A DNA stretch of 64,000 nucleotides. Source: an uncultured Planococcus sp. Its GTDB lineage: Bacteria > Bacillota > Bacilli > Bacillales_A > Planococcaceae. A program made the position numbers and the translations under genes. Positions 16,459 through 25,479 of this stretch are shown here, in pieces. The stretch lies in contig CANNAE010000006.1 in assembly GCA_947502505.1 (NCBI GenBank), positions 1-64,000 on the forward strand, in the 5' to 3' direction. Under the pieces are notes generated by a model. The model saw nothing but the letters and a program-made list of their open reading frames with translations, ran no database searches and was not told the DNA's origin. The first letter of the stretch is position 1, and every line of letters begins with the position of its first letter.

Positions 16459-17763
16459 ATGGAAAGAACCCAAAGTAAACAATTGCACATTGGGGTTTTG
16501 CTATTCGGATGCGGCCACCATCAAGCTGCATGGCTAATGCCTGATTCTAGCGTGGACCGAATCGGTGACATTTCTTACTATCAATCATTAGCTCAGTTAG
16601 CCGAAGCGGGATGTTTTGATGCAGTGTTTTTTGCTGACAGTCAATCGTTCCTCGCTAATGACTCCAGTGAAATGCCCGCATTTTGGCTAGATCCGATAGT
16701 CAATTTAACCGCTATTTCTCAAGTAACCCGCCATATAGGTTTAGTTTCAACGATCTCTAGCACCTTTTCCAATCCTTTTACCGCGTCGAGGCAACTATTG
16801 AGTCTCGATCATATTACCGAAGGGCGTGTTGGCTGGAATCTGGTTACCTCGATGAGAGATGAAGAAGCATCAAATCACGGTATGGAAAAATTGCCTTCTC
16901 ATGATGAACGGTACAGAATGGCGGAGGAATTTGCGGCTTTGATGGATAAATTATTTATGTCATGGGAACAAACTGAATTTTTATGTAATCGAACAGAAAG
17001 ACAATTAATCAACCCTCTAAATATACGCCCTGTTAATCATAAGGGCGCTTACTTTAAAGTAAAAGGGCCATCTACAACGCCACAAAGTCCTCAAGGCAAG
17101 CCAGTAGCGATGCAAGCGGGAGCCTCCAAACAAGGCATAGCACTAGCTGCGAAATATGCGGATGCCGTCTATTCCGTGTCCTGGAATTTGAAACAGGCAA
17201 AAAAATTCCGTGAAAAGCTGGATAAACAGATGGAAGAAAATAAGAGTGAGCGACATATTAAAGTGTTCCCGGGCTTAGTGACTTATGTAGGACATACTAG
17301 CGAAGAAGCTCATAAGAAAAAGGCAGTATTAGATGAAAGCTTACCTATCGAAACGGCTTTAAAACAATTGAGCTTCTTTTTAAAGCAGGATTGTTTAGAG
17401 TGGGAATTGGACAAACAAGTACCTTCATTACCTCCTGTAGAAGAATTTACAGGTCCGATTGGCCGCTATGAAACCATATTAGAAATTATTAATGATACCC
17501 AACCCACCGTTAAAGAGTTATTGGGATATCTTAATGCAGGCGGTGGGCATTTCACGCTAATTGGTACGCCGGAAGAGATTGTAGATCAGATGGAAGTTTG
17601 GCTTGAACAGGGAGTGGCGGACGGTTTTAACCTTATGCCTCCAACATTTCCAGACAGTTTAGAGGACTTTGTCACATATATTGTTCCTGAAATGCAAAAA
17701 CGTGGGATCTTCAGGAAATATTATAAAGGCCATACTTTTCGGGAACATTTGGGGTTGATGTAA
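16459..17763 (+). CDS. NtaA/SnaA/DszA-family FMN-dependent monooxygenase
   Basis: This 434-aa bacterial-luciferase-like TIM barrel is of the two-component class that uses FMNH2 supplied by a separate reductase. Family marks are GRVGWNLVTSMRDEEASN, HDERYRMAEEF, and QAGASKQG binding the FMN phosphate. Known members oxidise nitrilotriacetate, EDTA, sulfones or dimethyl sulfide, but sequence alone does not fix the substrate. No flavin reductase gene is adjacent. A GGGAAGTG site precedes the ATG. The neighbouring SDR could process the product. Confidence 0.88.
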   Translation: MERTQSKQLHIGVLLFGCGHHQAAWLMPDSSVDRIGDISYYQSLAQLAEAGCFDAVFFADSQSFLANDSSEMPAFWLDPIVNLTAISQVTRHIGLVSTISSTFSNPFTASRQLLSLDHITEGRVGWNLVTSMRDEEASNHGMEKLPSHDERYRMAEEFAALMDKLFMSWEQTEFLCNRTERQLINPLNIRPVNHKGAYFKVKGPSTTPQSPQGKPVAMQAGASKQGIALAAKYADAVYSVSWNLKQAKKFREKLDKQMEENKSERHIKVFPGLVTYVGHTSEEAHKKKAVLDESLPIETALKQLSFFLKQDCLEWELDKQVPSLPPVEEFTGPIGRYETILEIINDTQPTVKELLGYLNAGGGHFTLIGTPEEIVDQMEVWLEQGVADGFNLMPPTFPDSLEDFVTYIVPEMQKRGIFRKYYKGHTFREHLGLM

Positions 17764-17955
17764 TACCTATTAAAAGATGATTAACTTCCTAGTAATAGAA
17801 AGTTGTTGTCCTGGAATTCCAAGATGGAACCAATGAAAATAAAACGAGTTTCCTTATAGCTACAAAATAAGGAAATAAATAAGTGTCATCACTTTTATAT
17901 TTTGGTAATATTAGTAAATGTAAAGGCGTTTTCTATCATTGAACGGGAGATGAAT

Positions 17956-18213
17956 ATGATGAAGTCTGGTGTAATATCCATTGCAGCTTTATTAATTTCT
18001 TTAGTTGTATATTCAACCTGGTTCTTTAACGAAGATTTGTTTTCAAAATCAGTATTGATAATAGCAGTTGCGCTACCAATTATCGGTATTATTACAGCTT
18101 TAATTAGCAAAAAAAGATCGTTTAAAATAGTCGGGCTATTTGGAAATACCCTTGTGCTATTTTGGGCAGTTGTTATTCCATTCGTTTCCACCTTATTTTG
18201 GCACACACCATAA
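17956..18213 (+). CDS. Small three-TM membrane protein
   Basis: The 85-aa product is almost wholly hydrophobic: segments at about residues 5-24, 31-48 and 57-78, with a basic KKRSFK loop. The start at ATG 17956 (or 17959) gives 6-9 nt spacing to CGGGAG; upstream in-frame starts are closer or lack a site. No family is recognised. It lies just upstream of a Nudix gene. Confidence 0.55.
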   Translation: MMKSGVISIAALLISLVVYSTWFFNEDLFSKSVLIIAVALPIIGIITALISKKRSFKIVGLFGNTLVLFWAVVIPFVSTLFWHTP

Positions 18214-18288
18214 AAAAGTGTCGCTGTAAAACTAAACGTCATATTAAAACCATTTAACGAAAAAATTACAGAAAATCAGGAGGGCAAT

Positions 18289-18765
18289 ATGGGGTATATT
18301 GAAAAATTACGAAAAGTGGTTGGTCATCAGCCGCTAATATTAACTGGTGTTGCGGTAGCGGTAGTAAATGAAATAGGAGAATTTTTACTACAAAAACGAA
18401 TGGATGGTAAATGGGGAGTGCCTGGTGGATTTATTGAACTTGGAGAATCTGCCGAAGAAGCCGGGAGAAGAGAAGTATTTGAAGAAACAGGAATTCAAAT
18501 TGATAAATTAAAATTAGTGGGGGTTTTCTCCGGACAAGAACATTATATAAAGTTACAAAATGGAGATGAATTTTACCCAATAACTATTGCGTACGTAACA
18601 AATGATATAAAAGGCGGTACTTTGAAGGCTGATGGAATAGAAACGGCAGAAGCTAGGTTTTTTCCGGTAAAAAGTTTACCCACAGAACTAAATCCATTAA
18701 TCAAAAATCTAATTGAACAGTATTCATTATTCCAGCATGAGGAAAAAATTAAATTTATCAAGTGA
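18289..18765 (+). CDS. Nudix hydrolase
   Basis: This encodes 158 aa with a full Nudix box, from GFIELGESAEEA to RREVFEETGI, which positions Mg2+ for pyrophosphate hydrolysis. The residues before it (KRMDGKWGVPGG) are standard. Members clean up oxidised nucleotides, ADP-ribose or nucleoside-diphosphate derivatives; the substrate is not predictable. AGGAGGGC precedes the ATG. A bidirectional terminator lies 60 bp downstream. Confidence 0.9.
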   Translation: MGYIEKLRKVVGHQPLILTGVAVAVVNEIGEFLLQKRMDGKWGVPGGFIELGESAEEAGRREVFEETGIQIDKLKLVGVFSGQEHYIKLQNGDEFYPITIAYVTNDIKGGTLKADGIETAEARFFPVKSLPTELNPLIKNLIEQYSLFQHEEKIKFIK

Positions 18766-18824
18766 GGCTATTAACTGTAAGAAGAAAAGTAATTTTTGCA
18801 GTTTAATTACAATTATTTCTGAGC

Positions 18825-18866
18825 AAAAGAGACCTACCAGAATTGTTTCGGTAGGCCTCTTTTTTA
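18825..18866. terminator. Bidirectional terminator
   Basis: AAAAGAGACCTACC pairs with GGTAGGCCTCTTTT (one mismatch) and ends in T-runs on the plus strand. It separates the Nudix gene from the convergent small membrane gene. Confidence 0.8.
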
Positions 18867-19058
18867 CTTATTGTATCTAGTTTCGCTATTGAAAATAAAA
18901 TTCCGCATGAAAGAAATGACACCAACAAAAAACACTAAAAAAGTTGACATAAAAACTTCCAACCATGAAAATTCTAAAGATCTAAACAGAGTAATAGCTA
19001 GCAGACCTACAATAAAATATATAGGTATAAACTTTTTCGATACGAGTAATTCGCTCAA
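18864..19058 (-). CDS. Small two-TM membrane protein
   Basis: This 64-aa protein starts at TTG 19058, which has GGGAAGGAG at 9-nt spacing; a longer frame begins upstream without a site. Two hydrophobic helices (IPIYFIVGLLAITLF and VFMSTFLVFFVGVISFM) precede a short polar tail. No known family. Confidence 0.5.
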   Translation of the reverse strand: MSELLVSKKFIPIYFIVGLLAITLFRSLEFSWLEVFMSTFLVFFVGVISFMRNFIFNSETRYNK

Positions 19059-19295
19059 AATGAGCAACTCCTTCCCAAGCAAACTAGTAGCTAGCTACAG
19101 GTTAAATTGTCGATAGTTTCTGGGTAGTTCAAGTTCATTAATTTTTAATTAATATATAATTATAGCAAAAAAGCATATAAAGTAAAAATACGGTATTTCA
19201 TTTGGGATGAGTACATTGGAATCGAAATTGACCGTAAATCGCTTTGCCCTCTTTTTACTCTATAGAAACTTGAGAACTTCTAGATAAACTGATTG

Positions 19296-19337
19296 AAAAA
19301 TGCCAAGGAAAGGATAGAATCCCGCCTTGGTATTTTT
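19296..19337. terminator. Bidirectional terminator
   Basis: AAAAATGCCAAGG pairs with CCTTGGTATTTTT (one wobble). On the minus strand it follows the stop of the 19350-19568 gene and ends that transcript. Confidence 0.75.
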
Positions 19338-19349
19338 CAACCTGCCTAC

Positions 19350-19568
19350 TTATTTTTGAATGCCGTTTTCTTCTGTAAGCATGTTCTTACTCGGGTTCTT
19401 GATTCTCCAAAGGAAAAATATCGTTGTCAAAATATAAAAAGCAGTAGTTAAAATAAAGAAAGTTTTATCTTGAGCAAGGGGAGAGCTGCTAGTTGTGAAT
19501 ACCAGCAAGTAAATGGTCCAGATCCCGACAATCTTAAGCAATTGGTTTGTACGATTCGATTTAAACAT
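19350..19568 (-). CDS. Small two-TM membrane protein
   Basis: The product has 72 aa, with hydrophobic segments at about residues 11-26 and 37-54 and polar ends. GAAAGGA lies 8 nt before the ATG. It lies 43 bp downstream of the lipoprotein gene on the same strand and may be co-transcribed with it. No family recognised. Confidence 0.55.
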   Translation of the reverse strand: MFKSNRTNQLLKIVGIWTIYLLVFTTSSSPLAQDKTFFILTTAFYILTTIFFLWRIKNPSKNMLTEENGIQK

Positions 19569-19611
19569 GCGCTCATTCCTTTCGTTGGTACCGTTCTAGA
19601 AAGTTTGACGT

Positions 19612-20196
19612 TTATAAATCCCTAATAACATTGAACATTTCATAATAAAGGCCTCTAGTCGTTTCCGTATACTCTTCCTCAGTCAGGTCCTTCGCTAAAA
19701 TGTTGAATTGCCAACCAGAAGCACCTTCGTCGGCCAGTGGGTAATACCCATAGGAAAAGATTTCTTCATCATGCACTCTTTTGGAATAATCCACGTAATT
19801 TATGTCGTCATCCACAAAAGGGAAATAATACGCCGCAGTTTGGATAAAGAAAAAGAGGGCATCGGACTGAGTAAATACCTCGGTGTACGGTCCATCTGCC
19901 GCTTTTTCTAAATACTCTTCCATCACGAAGAAACTATCGTATTGTTCGACTGTTTCAATGCTTAACTCTTCAACCTCAACCGTGTGAAAGGTGATTTTCT
20001 CAGAGTTAATTTCTGGTGGCATGCCCAATACCCCTATTTCAAGATCTCGTCCTACATACTTTTCTTGAGCATCTTGTTTATCAGGTTCCGCGTTTTCTTG
20101 TTGTGTATCCCCGGTTTGGAAGCTGCAGGCTGTGATAAGGGATGCACTTAGCGTAAGCAGTGGAATCACAGAATATCGTTTTAGTTGTTTTCGCAA
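19612..20196 (-). CDS. Lipoprotein, function unknown
   Basis: This 194-aa protein starts at TTG 20196 with AAAAGGAG at proper spacing. A basic N-terminus (MRKQLKRYS) and hydrophobic core lead to lipobox ITAC (Cys24), so it is a membrane-tethered surface lipoprotein. An acidic linker follows, then a folded domain rich in Tyr and acidic residues (YYFPFVDDDINYVDYSKRV). No recognised domain. Probably expressed with the small membrane gene downstream. Confidence 0.7.
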   Translation of the reverse strand: MRKQLKRYSVIPLLTLSASLITACSFQTGDTQQENAEPDKQDAQEKYVGRDLEIGVLGMPPEINSEKITFHTVEVEELSIETVEQYDSFFVMEEYLEKAADGPYTEVFTQSDALFFFIQTAAYYFPFVDDDINYVDYSKRVHDEEIFSYGYYPLADEGASGWQFNILAKDLTEEEYTETTRGLYYEMFNVIRDL

Positions 20197-20508
20197 GCTT
20201 TCGACTCCTTTTCTAATAGTCGATTTCCATATTTTTACCTTATCATACTTTTAAAACCAGTTACACTGCAGTTTAGGCAGGGGGATTTAATCTGTGACGT
20301 CCATAAATATGCGCATTAAACGTAAATAAAAGAAAAGCAGTGATCCTTCTATTTAAAATTCTTCCTAGGCATAGACTGTTATGAAAAAAGCCAGCATCCA
20401 ACCCAGAAAATAAGTTCTAACTCTTCTACGGTCTCTATTCCATTTTTGAGTTTAACTGGTAAAATTTATAATTAAGTGTCTGAAAATTCTTGAAAAGGTG
20501 CTGGCTAA
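20197..20508. other. Divergent intergenic region
   Basis: No gene is supported. The region must hold promoters for the lipoprotein (minus) and the SDR (plus). TATAAT at 20467-20472 and an extended TGGTAAAAT just upstream are possible plus-strand -10 elements. Confidence 0.4.
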
Positions 20509-21369
20509 ATGCATAACTATACTTTGATGGAGAGGGCATTGTTTATCCCTTCTTCTATAAATTTTAAAAAGCTGCAAAAAGAAGTGGCCGGGAAGACTAT
20601 TTTGATCACCGGAGCGAGCTCAGGAATTGGAAAGGAACTTGCTTATCTACTTTCGCATACAACTGCGCATTTGATTCTTGTGGCCCGCAGAGAAGCTGCC
20701 ATGAATGCGATGAAAACGGAAATCGAAAAATTTTCCGCTAAGGTTACGGTGTTTCGGGCAGATTTACGCAACGAAGTAGAAGTAGAGGAGTTGCTGGCAT
20801 TTCTTCATCAATTAGAAGGTGGAGTGGATATTATTGTGAGCAATGCCGGCATTTCGATAAACCGTCCAATCGCCCAATCGTTGGAACGTTATCACGACTT
20901 TACGCGAACGATGGCCCTTAATTATTTTGCCCCTATTCAATTATTGCTGTCGCTCATTCCTGTGCTTGCAAGAAACAAGGGGCATATTGTGAATGTTTCT
21001 ACGATCAATGTTCTGTTGTTTCCTCTCCCTTACTGGGCTGCTTATCAAGCATCAAAAACCGCCTTTGATACGTGGTTGCGATCGGCCGAGCCGGAATTGG
21101 CATTGAACAACATTTCTACGACGTCTATTTATCTGCCGCTGGTGAAAACGCCCATGATTGAACCGACAGTTGCTTATCGGACTTCTCCGGCCATGTCAGC
21201 TGTTCATGTGGCTGAAATCATCGGACACGCTTTATATTCAAGAAGACGAACATATAAACCTTGGTGGCTAATCATTGGCCAATGGGCATCACTCCTATTC
21301 AGGGCGCCATTATCGTATATCACTCCCAAGTTCTTAGCGCGAAAGGAGCGTGAACGAGGCAATGCTTAA
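20509..21369 (+). CDS. SDR-family dehydrogenase, membrane-associated type
   Basis: This 286-aa short-chain dehydrogenase has TGASSGIG (about residues 34-41), NAGIS, and the active-site Tyr-x-x-x-Lys as YQASK. A C-terminal hydrophobic stretch (WWLIIGQWASLLF) suggests loose membrane association, as in acyl or lipid-active SDRs. The next gene, an acyl-CoA synthetase, overlaps its end by 8 nt, so the pair likely acts on the same fatty acyl or hydrophobic substrate. AAAGGTG precedes the ATG. Confidence 0.85.
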   Translation: MHNYTLMERALFIPSSINFKKLQKEVAGKTILITGASSGIGKELAYLLSHTTAHLILVARREAAMNAMKTEIEKFSAKVTVFRADLRNEVEVEELLAFLHQLEGGVDIIVSNAGISINRPIAQSLERYHDFTRTMALNYFAPIQLLLSLIPVLARNKGHIVNVSTINVLLFPLPYWAAYQASKTAFDTWLRSAEPELALNNISTTSIYLPLVKTPMIEPTVAYRTSPAMSAVHVAEIIGHALYSRRRTYKPWWLIIGQWASLLFRAPLSYITPKFLARKERERGNA

Positions 21370-22918
21370 ATTACTCAAGGTATTGTCGCTTCTTCATCTC
21401 CTTGCGCCGTCCAAATTAGCCCGGATAGGATTTGCCATTCATCAGAACGGGATTAACTTGATGCTTTTGTTTGCATTAACGGACAAAACGCACAAAGAGA
21501 AAACTGCTTTAGTCGATAGCCGTGAATCCATTAGTTATCAGGAACTGCAGAAACGAAGTGAAAATCTGGCCTATGTGCTAGAAGGAAAGTATGGACTAGG
21601 CAAAAATCGACGAGTGGCATTTTTATGTAAAAATCACGCCTCCTTGGTACAGGGCATTTTTGCTGTTTCGCGTTTGGGAGCGGATGTATACCTGCTTAAT
21701 AATTCGATGAGCCAATTGCAGTTTGATAGAAGAGTGGAAGAATATAATTACGATTTATTGATTTATGATCATGAATTTAGCGGCTTGATCAATAACTCAC
21801 CTTACCAAAACCCTAAAATCGCCAGTGATTATGAAAACAACGAAGCCATCAGGTCATGGTTTGACTCGCCTCTTTGTAAAAACCGTAAACTTAAGGCTTC
21901 TTCAAGCGGGAAGATCGTGTTGCTGACGGGTGGGACAACTGGCAAGCCAAAACCAGTGGTCCATCGTCCATCGCTCGTAAATTTTCTTGATCCTTTTGCA
22001 GCATTGCTGGACCGTTTGCGATTGTCGCAATATAGCACTGCCTATATTGCGACACCAATTTACCATGGCTATGGGATTGCGGTATTGTTGGCATTTTTTG
22101 CTCTCGGAAAGAAAGTGATTATCCAGGACAGCTTTGAGGCGAAACAAGCGTGCGCCTTGGTACGGCATCATCAGGTAGAAGCTATAACGGTAGTTCCGCT
22201 CATGCTTCATAAGATGATGACGCACGACCAAGTGGCTCTCGGTTCTCTTCGTTGCATTGCCTCTGGAGGAGCGAAGCTGAATCCCGCTTTAGTGAAGGAA
22301 GTGAACGATCGACTGGGAAATGTCCTATACAATTTGTACGGAACGTCGGAAGCGGGATTGAATATCATTGCCGTACCTGAAGATTTAAACTATCATGCCA
22401 ATACGATTGGAAAAGCGATCAAGGGAGGGCGATTACGGGTAACGCTTGAAGGGAAGGAAGTAGGGCAAGGCAATATTGGTCAATTATGTATTCGCAATAA
22501 GTGGTCGATGATGAACAGTCCGACCCGCTGGATTCAAACAGGTGACACCGGATATCAAGACGCGAACGGCTATTTTTTTCTGTGCGGGCGAACGGATGAT
22601 TTAATCATTTCAGCTGGCAATAATATCTATCCATTAGAAATTGAAGCCATACTGACCGGTCACCCAAGTGTAAAAGACGCTGCCGTCATTGGCGTAGAAG
22701 ATCATTACAGCGGACAGAGGTTAAAAGCTTACGTTCAGTTGCATAGCGGAAAAACCTTGGCGAATGAGGAACTATTAGGGTGGCTGGAGACGCAGTTGGC
22801 AAAATTCCAAATCCCTAGAGAAATTGTTTTCGTGGATGGCTTGCCTTATACAGAGCTTGGGAAATTGGATAGAAAGCAGGTTGAAACACTTACAAATCAT
22901 CAGGAGATGACAATTTAA
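21362..22918 (+). CDS. AMP-binding acyl-CoA synthetase
   Basis: This 518-aa adenylate-forming enzyme activates a carboxylate, probably a medium or long fatty acid, with ATP and CoA. Motifs are LLTGGTTGKPKP (ATP loop), YNLYGTSEAG, TGDTGYQD, the hinge GRTDDLIIS, and the C-terminal LGKLDRKQ lysine. An N-terminal hydrophobic segment may touch the membrane. ATG 21362 is preferred; GTG 21350 is only 1 nt from AAGGAG. Translation is probably coupled to the SDR. A LacI regulator lies convergent downstream. Confidence 0.85.
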   Translation: MLKLLKVLSLLHLLAPSKLARIGFAIHQNGINLMLLFALTDKTHKEKTALVDSRESISYQELQKRSENLAYVLEGKYGLGKNRRVAFLCKNHASLVQGIFAVSRLGADVYLLNNSMSQLQFDRRVEEYNYDLLIYDHEFSGLINNSPYQNPKIASDYENNEAIRSWFDSPLCKNRKLKASSSGKIVLLTGGTTGKPKPVVHRPSLVNFLDPFAALLDRLRLSQYSTAYIATPIYHGYGIAVLLAFFALGKKVIIQDSFEAKQACALVRHHQVEAITVVPLMLHKMMTHDQVALGSLRCIASGGAKLNPALVKEVNDRLGNVLYNLYGTSEAGLNIIAVPEDLNYHANTIGKAIKGGRLRVTLEGKEVGQGNIGQLCIRNKWSMMNSPTRWIQTGDTGYQDANGYFFLCGRTDDLIISAGNNIYPLEIEAILTGHPSVKDAAVIGVEDHYSGQRLKAYVQLHSGKTLANEELLGWLETQLAKFQIPREIVFVDGLPYTELGKLDRKQVETLTNHQEMTI

Positions 22919-22993
22919 AAGTGAAATGATGAAAGCGACCCAAGACTTCGATTGGGATTTCTTGAAGTAAACAGCCTAAGCTTGAAAATGGAG

Positions 22994-23030
22994 AGAAGAG
23001 GCAGTTCAAATGCCTTTTCTTTCCTTTTTT
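22994..23030. terminator. Rho-independent terminator
   Basis: AGAAGAGGCA (22994-23003) pairs with TGCCTTTTCT (23011-23020, one wobble), followed by six Ts at 23025-23030. It ends the SDR/acyl-CoA synthetase unit. Confidence 0.75.
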
Positions 23031-23053
23031 ACTGAACTTGTGCAGAAACCCAG

Positions 23054-24016
23054 CTAGACGGTTTGTCGCTCAATCAGCTTCACGGCGATTTCTTCTTGGG
23101 AACTGATGCCCTCCTCTATGGCTTGGGCGAATAATTTCCTTCCGATTTCGACCAACGGTATTTCAAGTGTTGTGATGTTCATAATTTTGGCGATCGGTTG
23201 ATTGTCAAAGCCTAGTAAAGCCAGCTGATCGGGCACTACAATTCCTTGTTCTTTGCAGCAAGTTAATATGCCAGCAGCTACTTGGTCACTGGAAATCAGT
23301 AGGGCAGAAGGGGCACTTCTCATCTTCGTGATGCGGTTTAAGACGTGTTCTCCGTCCTCGAAATTAAAGCAATTGTAGAAGACATAGTTTGGATTGAATG
23401 CCAGCTTGTATTTTTGCAGAAAGTCCTGATAGGCGGTTTTTCTTAAATCGCTATTGGCTCCCATTTTTCTGCCGAGACAGTAGCCGATTTTCCGATAGCC
23501 TTTGCTGTGCAAATACTCCAAGGCTTGAAAAAAGCTTTCGTAATGGTCGACAAACGTTGAAGATACGTTCGTGCCTCGTGTGTCTTCACATACTACGATA
23601 GGACCGTACGATAGGTATTCCTCGATCAGATGCCACGGGCTGATTCTCGAACAAATAATCAACGCGTCTATTTGCTTGTCCTTTAACATTGCCAAAGCTT
23701 CAAGCTCTCTATCTGACTCGTAATTCGTTTGAAACAAGACCAATTTATAGTTCTGTTTCAAAGCTTCGTTGGCGATTCCTTCGATCAACAGGCCGAAATA
23801 AGGATGGTTTGAAAAAGGAACCACGACGCCTATTAAATTCGTTTGTCCCTTGCTTAAATGAACCGCATTAATGTTTCGCTGGTAATTTACTTGTTCCATC
23901 GCCCGTAACACGGCGGCCTTTTTATCCTCGCTAACGTAGGGATAATGATTTAACACTCGAGAGACAGTAGCGACGGATACTCCGGCCATTTGGGCGACAT
24001 CTTTTATGTTTGCCAT
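23054..24016 (-). CDS. LacI/GalR-family transcriptional regulator
   Basis: This 320-aa repressor-type protein opens with a helix-turn-helix (IKDVAQMAGVSVATVSRVLN) and hinge helix. A periplasmic-binding-protein-like effector domain follows (LIGVVVPFSNHPYFGLLIEG, later ALLGFDNQPIAKI). The effector is probably a sugar or sugar phosphate but cannot be told. ATG 24016 follows AAAAGGTG with 8-nt spacing and is favoured over GTG 24025. A perfect operator-like palindrome lies 35 bp upstream, so autoregulation is likely. No sugar transport genes adjoin it. Confidence 0.9.
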   Translation of the reverse strand: MANIKDVAQMAGVSVATVSRVLNHYPYVSEDKKAAVLRAMEQVNYQRNINAVHLSKGQTNLIGVVVPFSNHPYFGLLIEGIANEALKQNYKLVLFQTNYESDRELEALAMLKDKQIDALIICSRISPWHLIEEYLSYGPIVVCEDTRGTNVSSTFVDHYESFFQALEYLHSKGYRKIGYCLGRKMGANSDLRKTAYQDFLQKYKLAFNPNYVFYNCFNFEDGEHVLNRITKMRSAPSALLISSDQVAAGILTCCKEQGIVVPDQLALLGFDNQPIAKIMNITTLEIPLVEIGRKLFAQAIEEGISSQEEIAVKLIERQTV

Positions 24017-24050
24017 GTTTTTCACCTTTTCCTAAAAGATTTTCTTGCTC

Positions 24051-24064
24051 TGAAACGCGTTTCA
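24051..24064. promoter_or_regulatory. LacI-family operator palindrome
   Basis: TGAAACGCGTTTCA is a perfect 14-bp palindrome with the central CG typical of LacI/GalR operators. It lies between the regulator gene and the divergent small gene, 40 bp from the latter's start. Confidence 0.75.
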
Positions 24065-24103
24065 TAAACTAATCTTGGCTTATAACCAAAGGAGGAATCT
24101 TAT

Positions 24104-24256
24104 ATGGCAATTATCATAGGGATTGGCTGGCTAATGTTGTTATGCGCTTTGATTATTTTCTTTGCAGGAGGAGCTATTTCGCAACGCACAAAAAAAGGAC
24201 TCACAAAAAACAGAAAGGATCCATACGACTATTTATTTAATATCTACAATGAGTAA
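24104..24256 (+). CDS. 50-aa membrane protein divergent from LacI regulator
   Basis: This ORF encodes one hydrophobic helix (about residues 2-24) followed by a basic tail (QRTKKGLTKNRKD) and an aromatic end (PYDYLFNIYNE). An ideal AAAGGAGG site lies 7 nt before the ATG, which makes it a credible gene. The operator at 24051-24064 lies 40 bp upstream, so the LacI protein may repress it. It could be a tiny regulatory or accessory membrane peptide; function unknown. Confidence 0.65.
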   Translation: MAIIIGIGWLMLLCALIIFFAGGAISQRTKKGLTKNRKDPYDYLFNIYNE

Positions 24257-24602
24257 GAAGTGAGTGGCCTGATTATTGAGTTCTGCAGAACAATATCTGT
24301 ATCTCAGTTGTATCGCTTTATACACTTAGATTCTTACATTTCTAGCTATGATTAACAAGTTCGCTCTCAAAATCCCTCGAGCGTTACACTCTTGGTCGAG
24401 TATACGGTATGATACCCGTTTTAAAATGCATCATTTAAAGCCGGATCTTGTTAAGTCAATAAACAGGTTCATAGTAATTAGAAGGAAAAATGAGGGGAGG
24501 ATTTGGTAAACTAGAAGAAGTGGGATGAGGTTTAATTATTATGAATAGTGCGATTAACAGAGGCTTAACGATAAACTATAACTACACAAGAGGGGGTTTT
24601 CT
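24257..24602. other. Intergenic region, nothing recognised
   Basis: These 346 bp contain no supported ORF on either strand. A GAGGGGG ribosome site at the end (24591-24597) belongs to the next gene. Confidence 0.5.
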
Positions 24603-24881
24603 ATGAAGAGCTTAGCCCTGGGTACCTTGATTTTCTTTTTTGTTCTTGCTTACTTTTGGCTGCAGAACAATATCGATCTAGCGATGAACATCACGGGAAT
24701 CATTGGCATTGGAGGTATATTAATCGGTGGCTTTTTGAAAACTGGGTTTATTGGTTCTTCTGCTCCTGCAATTGGGAACTTGGCAATTATCAAATTGGAT
24801 AAAAACATGAACTTGTCGAATAGAGCCTTGTTGACGGCTTTACCTAATTTAATCGGATCTCTCATTTTGTATATTTTGTAA
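24603..24881 (+). CDS. DUF5316-like small membrane protein
   Basis: The product has 92 aa and three hydrophobic segments (about residues 5-20, 29-46 and 78-91). The pattern ITGIIGIGGILIGGFLKTGF followed by LLTALPNLIGSLILYI matches the DUF5316 family of Bacillales membrane proteins, whose function is unknown. The ribosome site is GAGGGGG. Monocistronic. Confidence 0.65.
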   Translation: MKSLALGTLIFFFVLAYFWLQNNIDLAMNITGIIGIGGILIGGFLKTGFIGSSAPAIGNLAIIKLDKNMNLSNRALLTALPNLIGSLILYIL

Positions 24882-24981
24882 ATAACCAATAGTGAATCGA
24901 TTAAATGAATAGAGCATTGCTAAATCGCCAGTACATGAAATAAAACGCTTGATCAAAATGAAGTAGTATAGGAGCGAAGAA

Positions 24982-25422
24982 ATGAAATCAATCAAATGTG
25001 CGCCGATGTTGCTATTACTGTTTTGCGCGGCATGTTCTTCAACTGTTATTGAAGACGCGGAAACTGTCCGACTGGATTATTGGGATAGAGAAAAATCCAC
25101 AGGAATGTATAGAGAAGAATATATCGATGAGACGAATGGACTTGGCATTTTTGAGGATGCGGTAAACTCTGCTGAAAAATTAAAAGACCAAAAAGTCATC
25201 ACCACAAAACCGTTGCTGTCACTCGAGTTTATTATGGAATCTAAAGAAAATAGAAGCTACCATCTATGGGTTATAGAAGAGGGAGAAGGATATCTCCAGA
25301 GCTTAGCTCCTCACAAAAATCTCACGTATCAAATCGACCCAGACTCTACAAAAAAGTTAACTGAGTTCTTTGCGGCGAAAGCAAATGTGGACATACTACA
25401 AGGTGATATTGAGTTTGAGTAG
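24982..25422 (+). CDS. Lipoprotein, function unknown
   Basis: This encodes 146 aa. The signal peptide has lipobox CAAC (Cys19) after a leucine-rich core (MLLLLFCAAC). The mature domain is acidic with alternating strands (LLSLEFIMESKENRSYHLWVIEE is cut here to its character: a beta-strand pair with aromatic residues). No family recognised. GGAGCGAAG precedes the ATG. Confidence 0.65.
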   Translation: MKSIKCAPMLLLLFCAACSSTVIEDAETVRLDYWDREKSTGMYREEYIDETNGLGIFEDAVNSAEKLKDQKVITTKPLLSLEFIMESKENRSYHLWVIEEGEGYLQSLAPHKNLTYQIDPDSTKKLTEFFAAKANVDILQGDIEFE

Positions 25423-25479
25423 CGCTAAGGATGAAAATTTTATGCACTACTAAGTTTTGTATATTAACGGGGGACAAAT

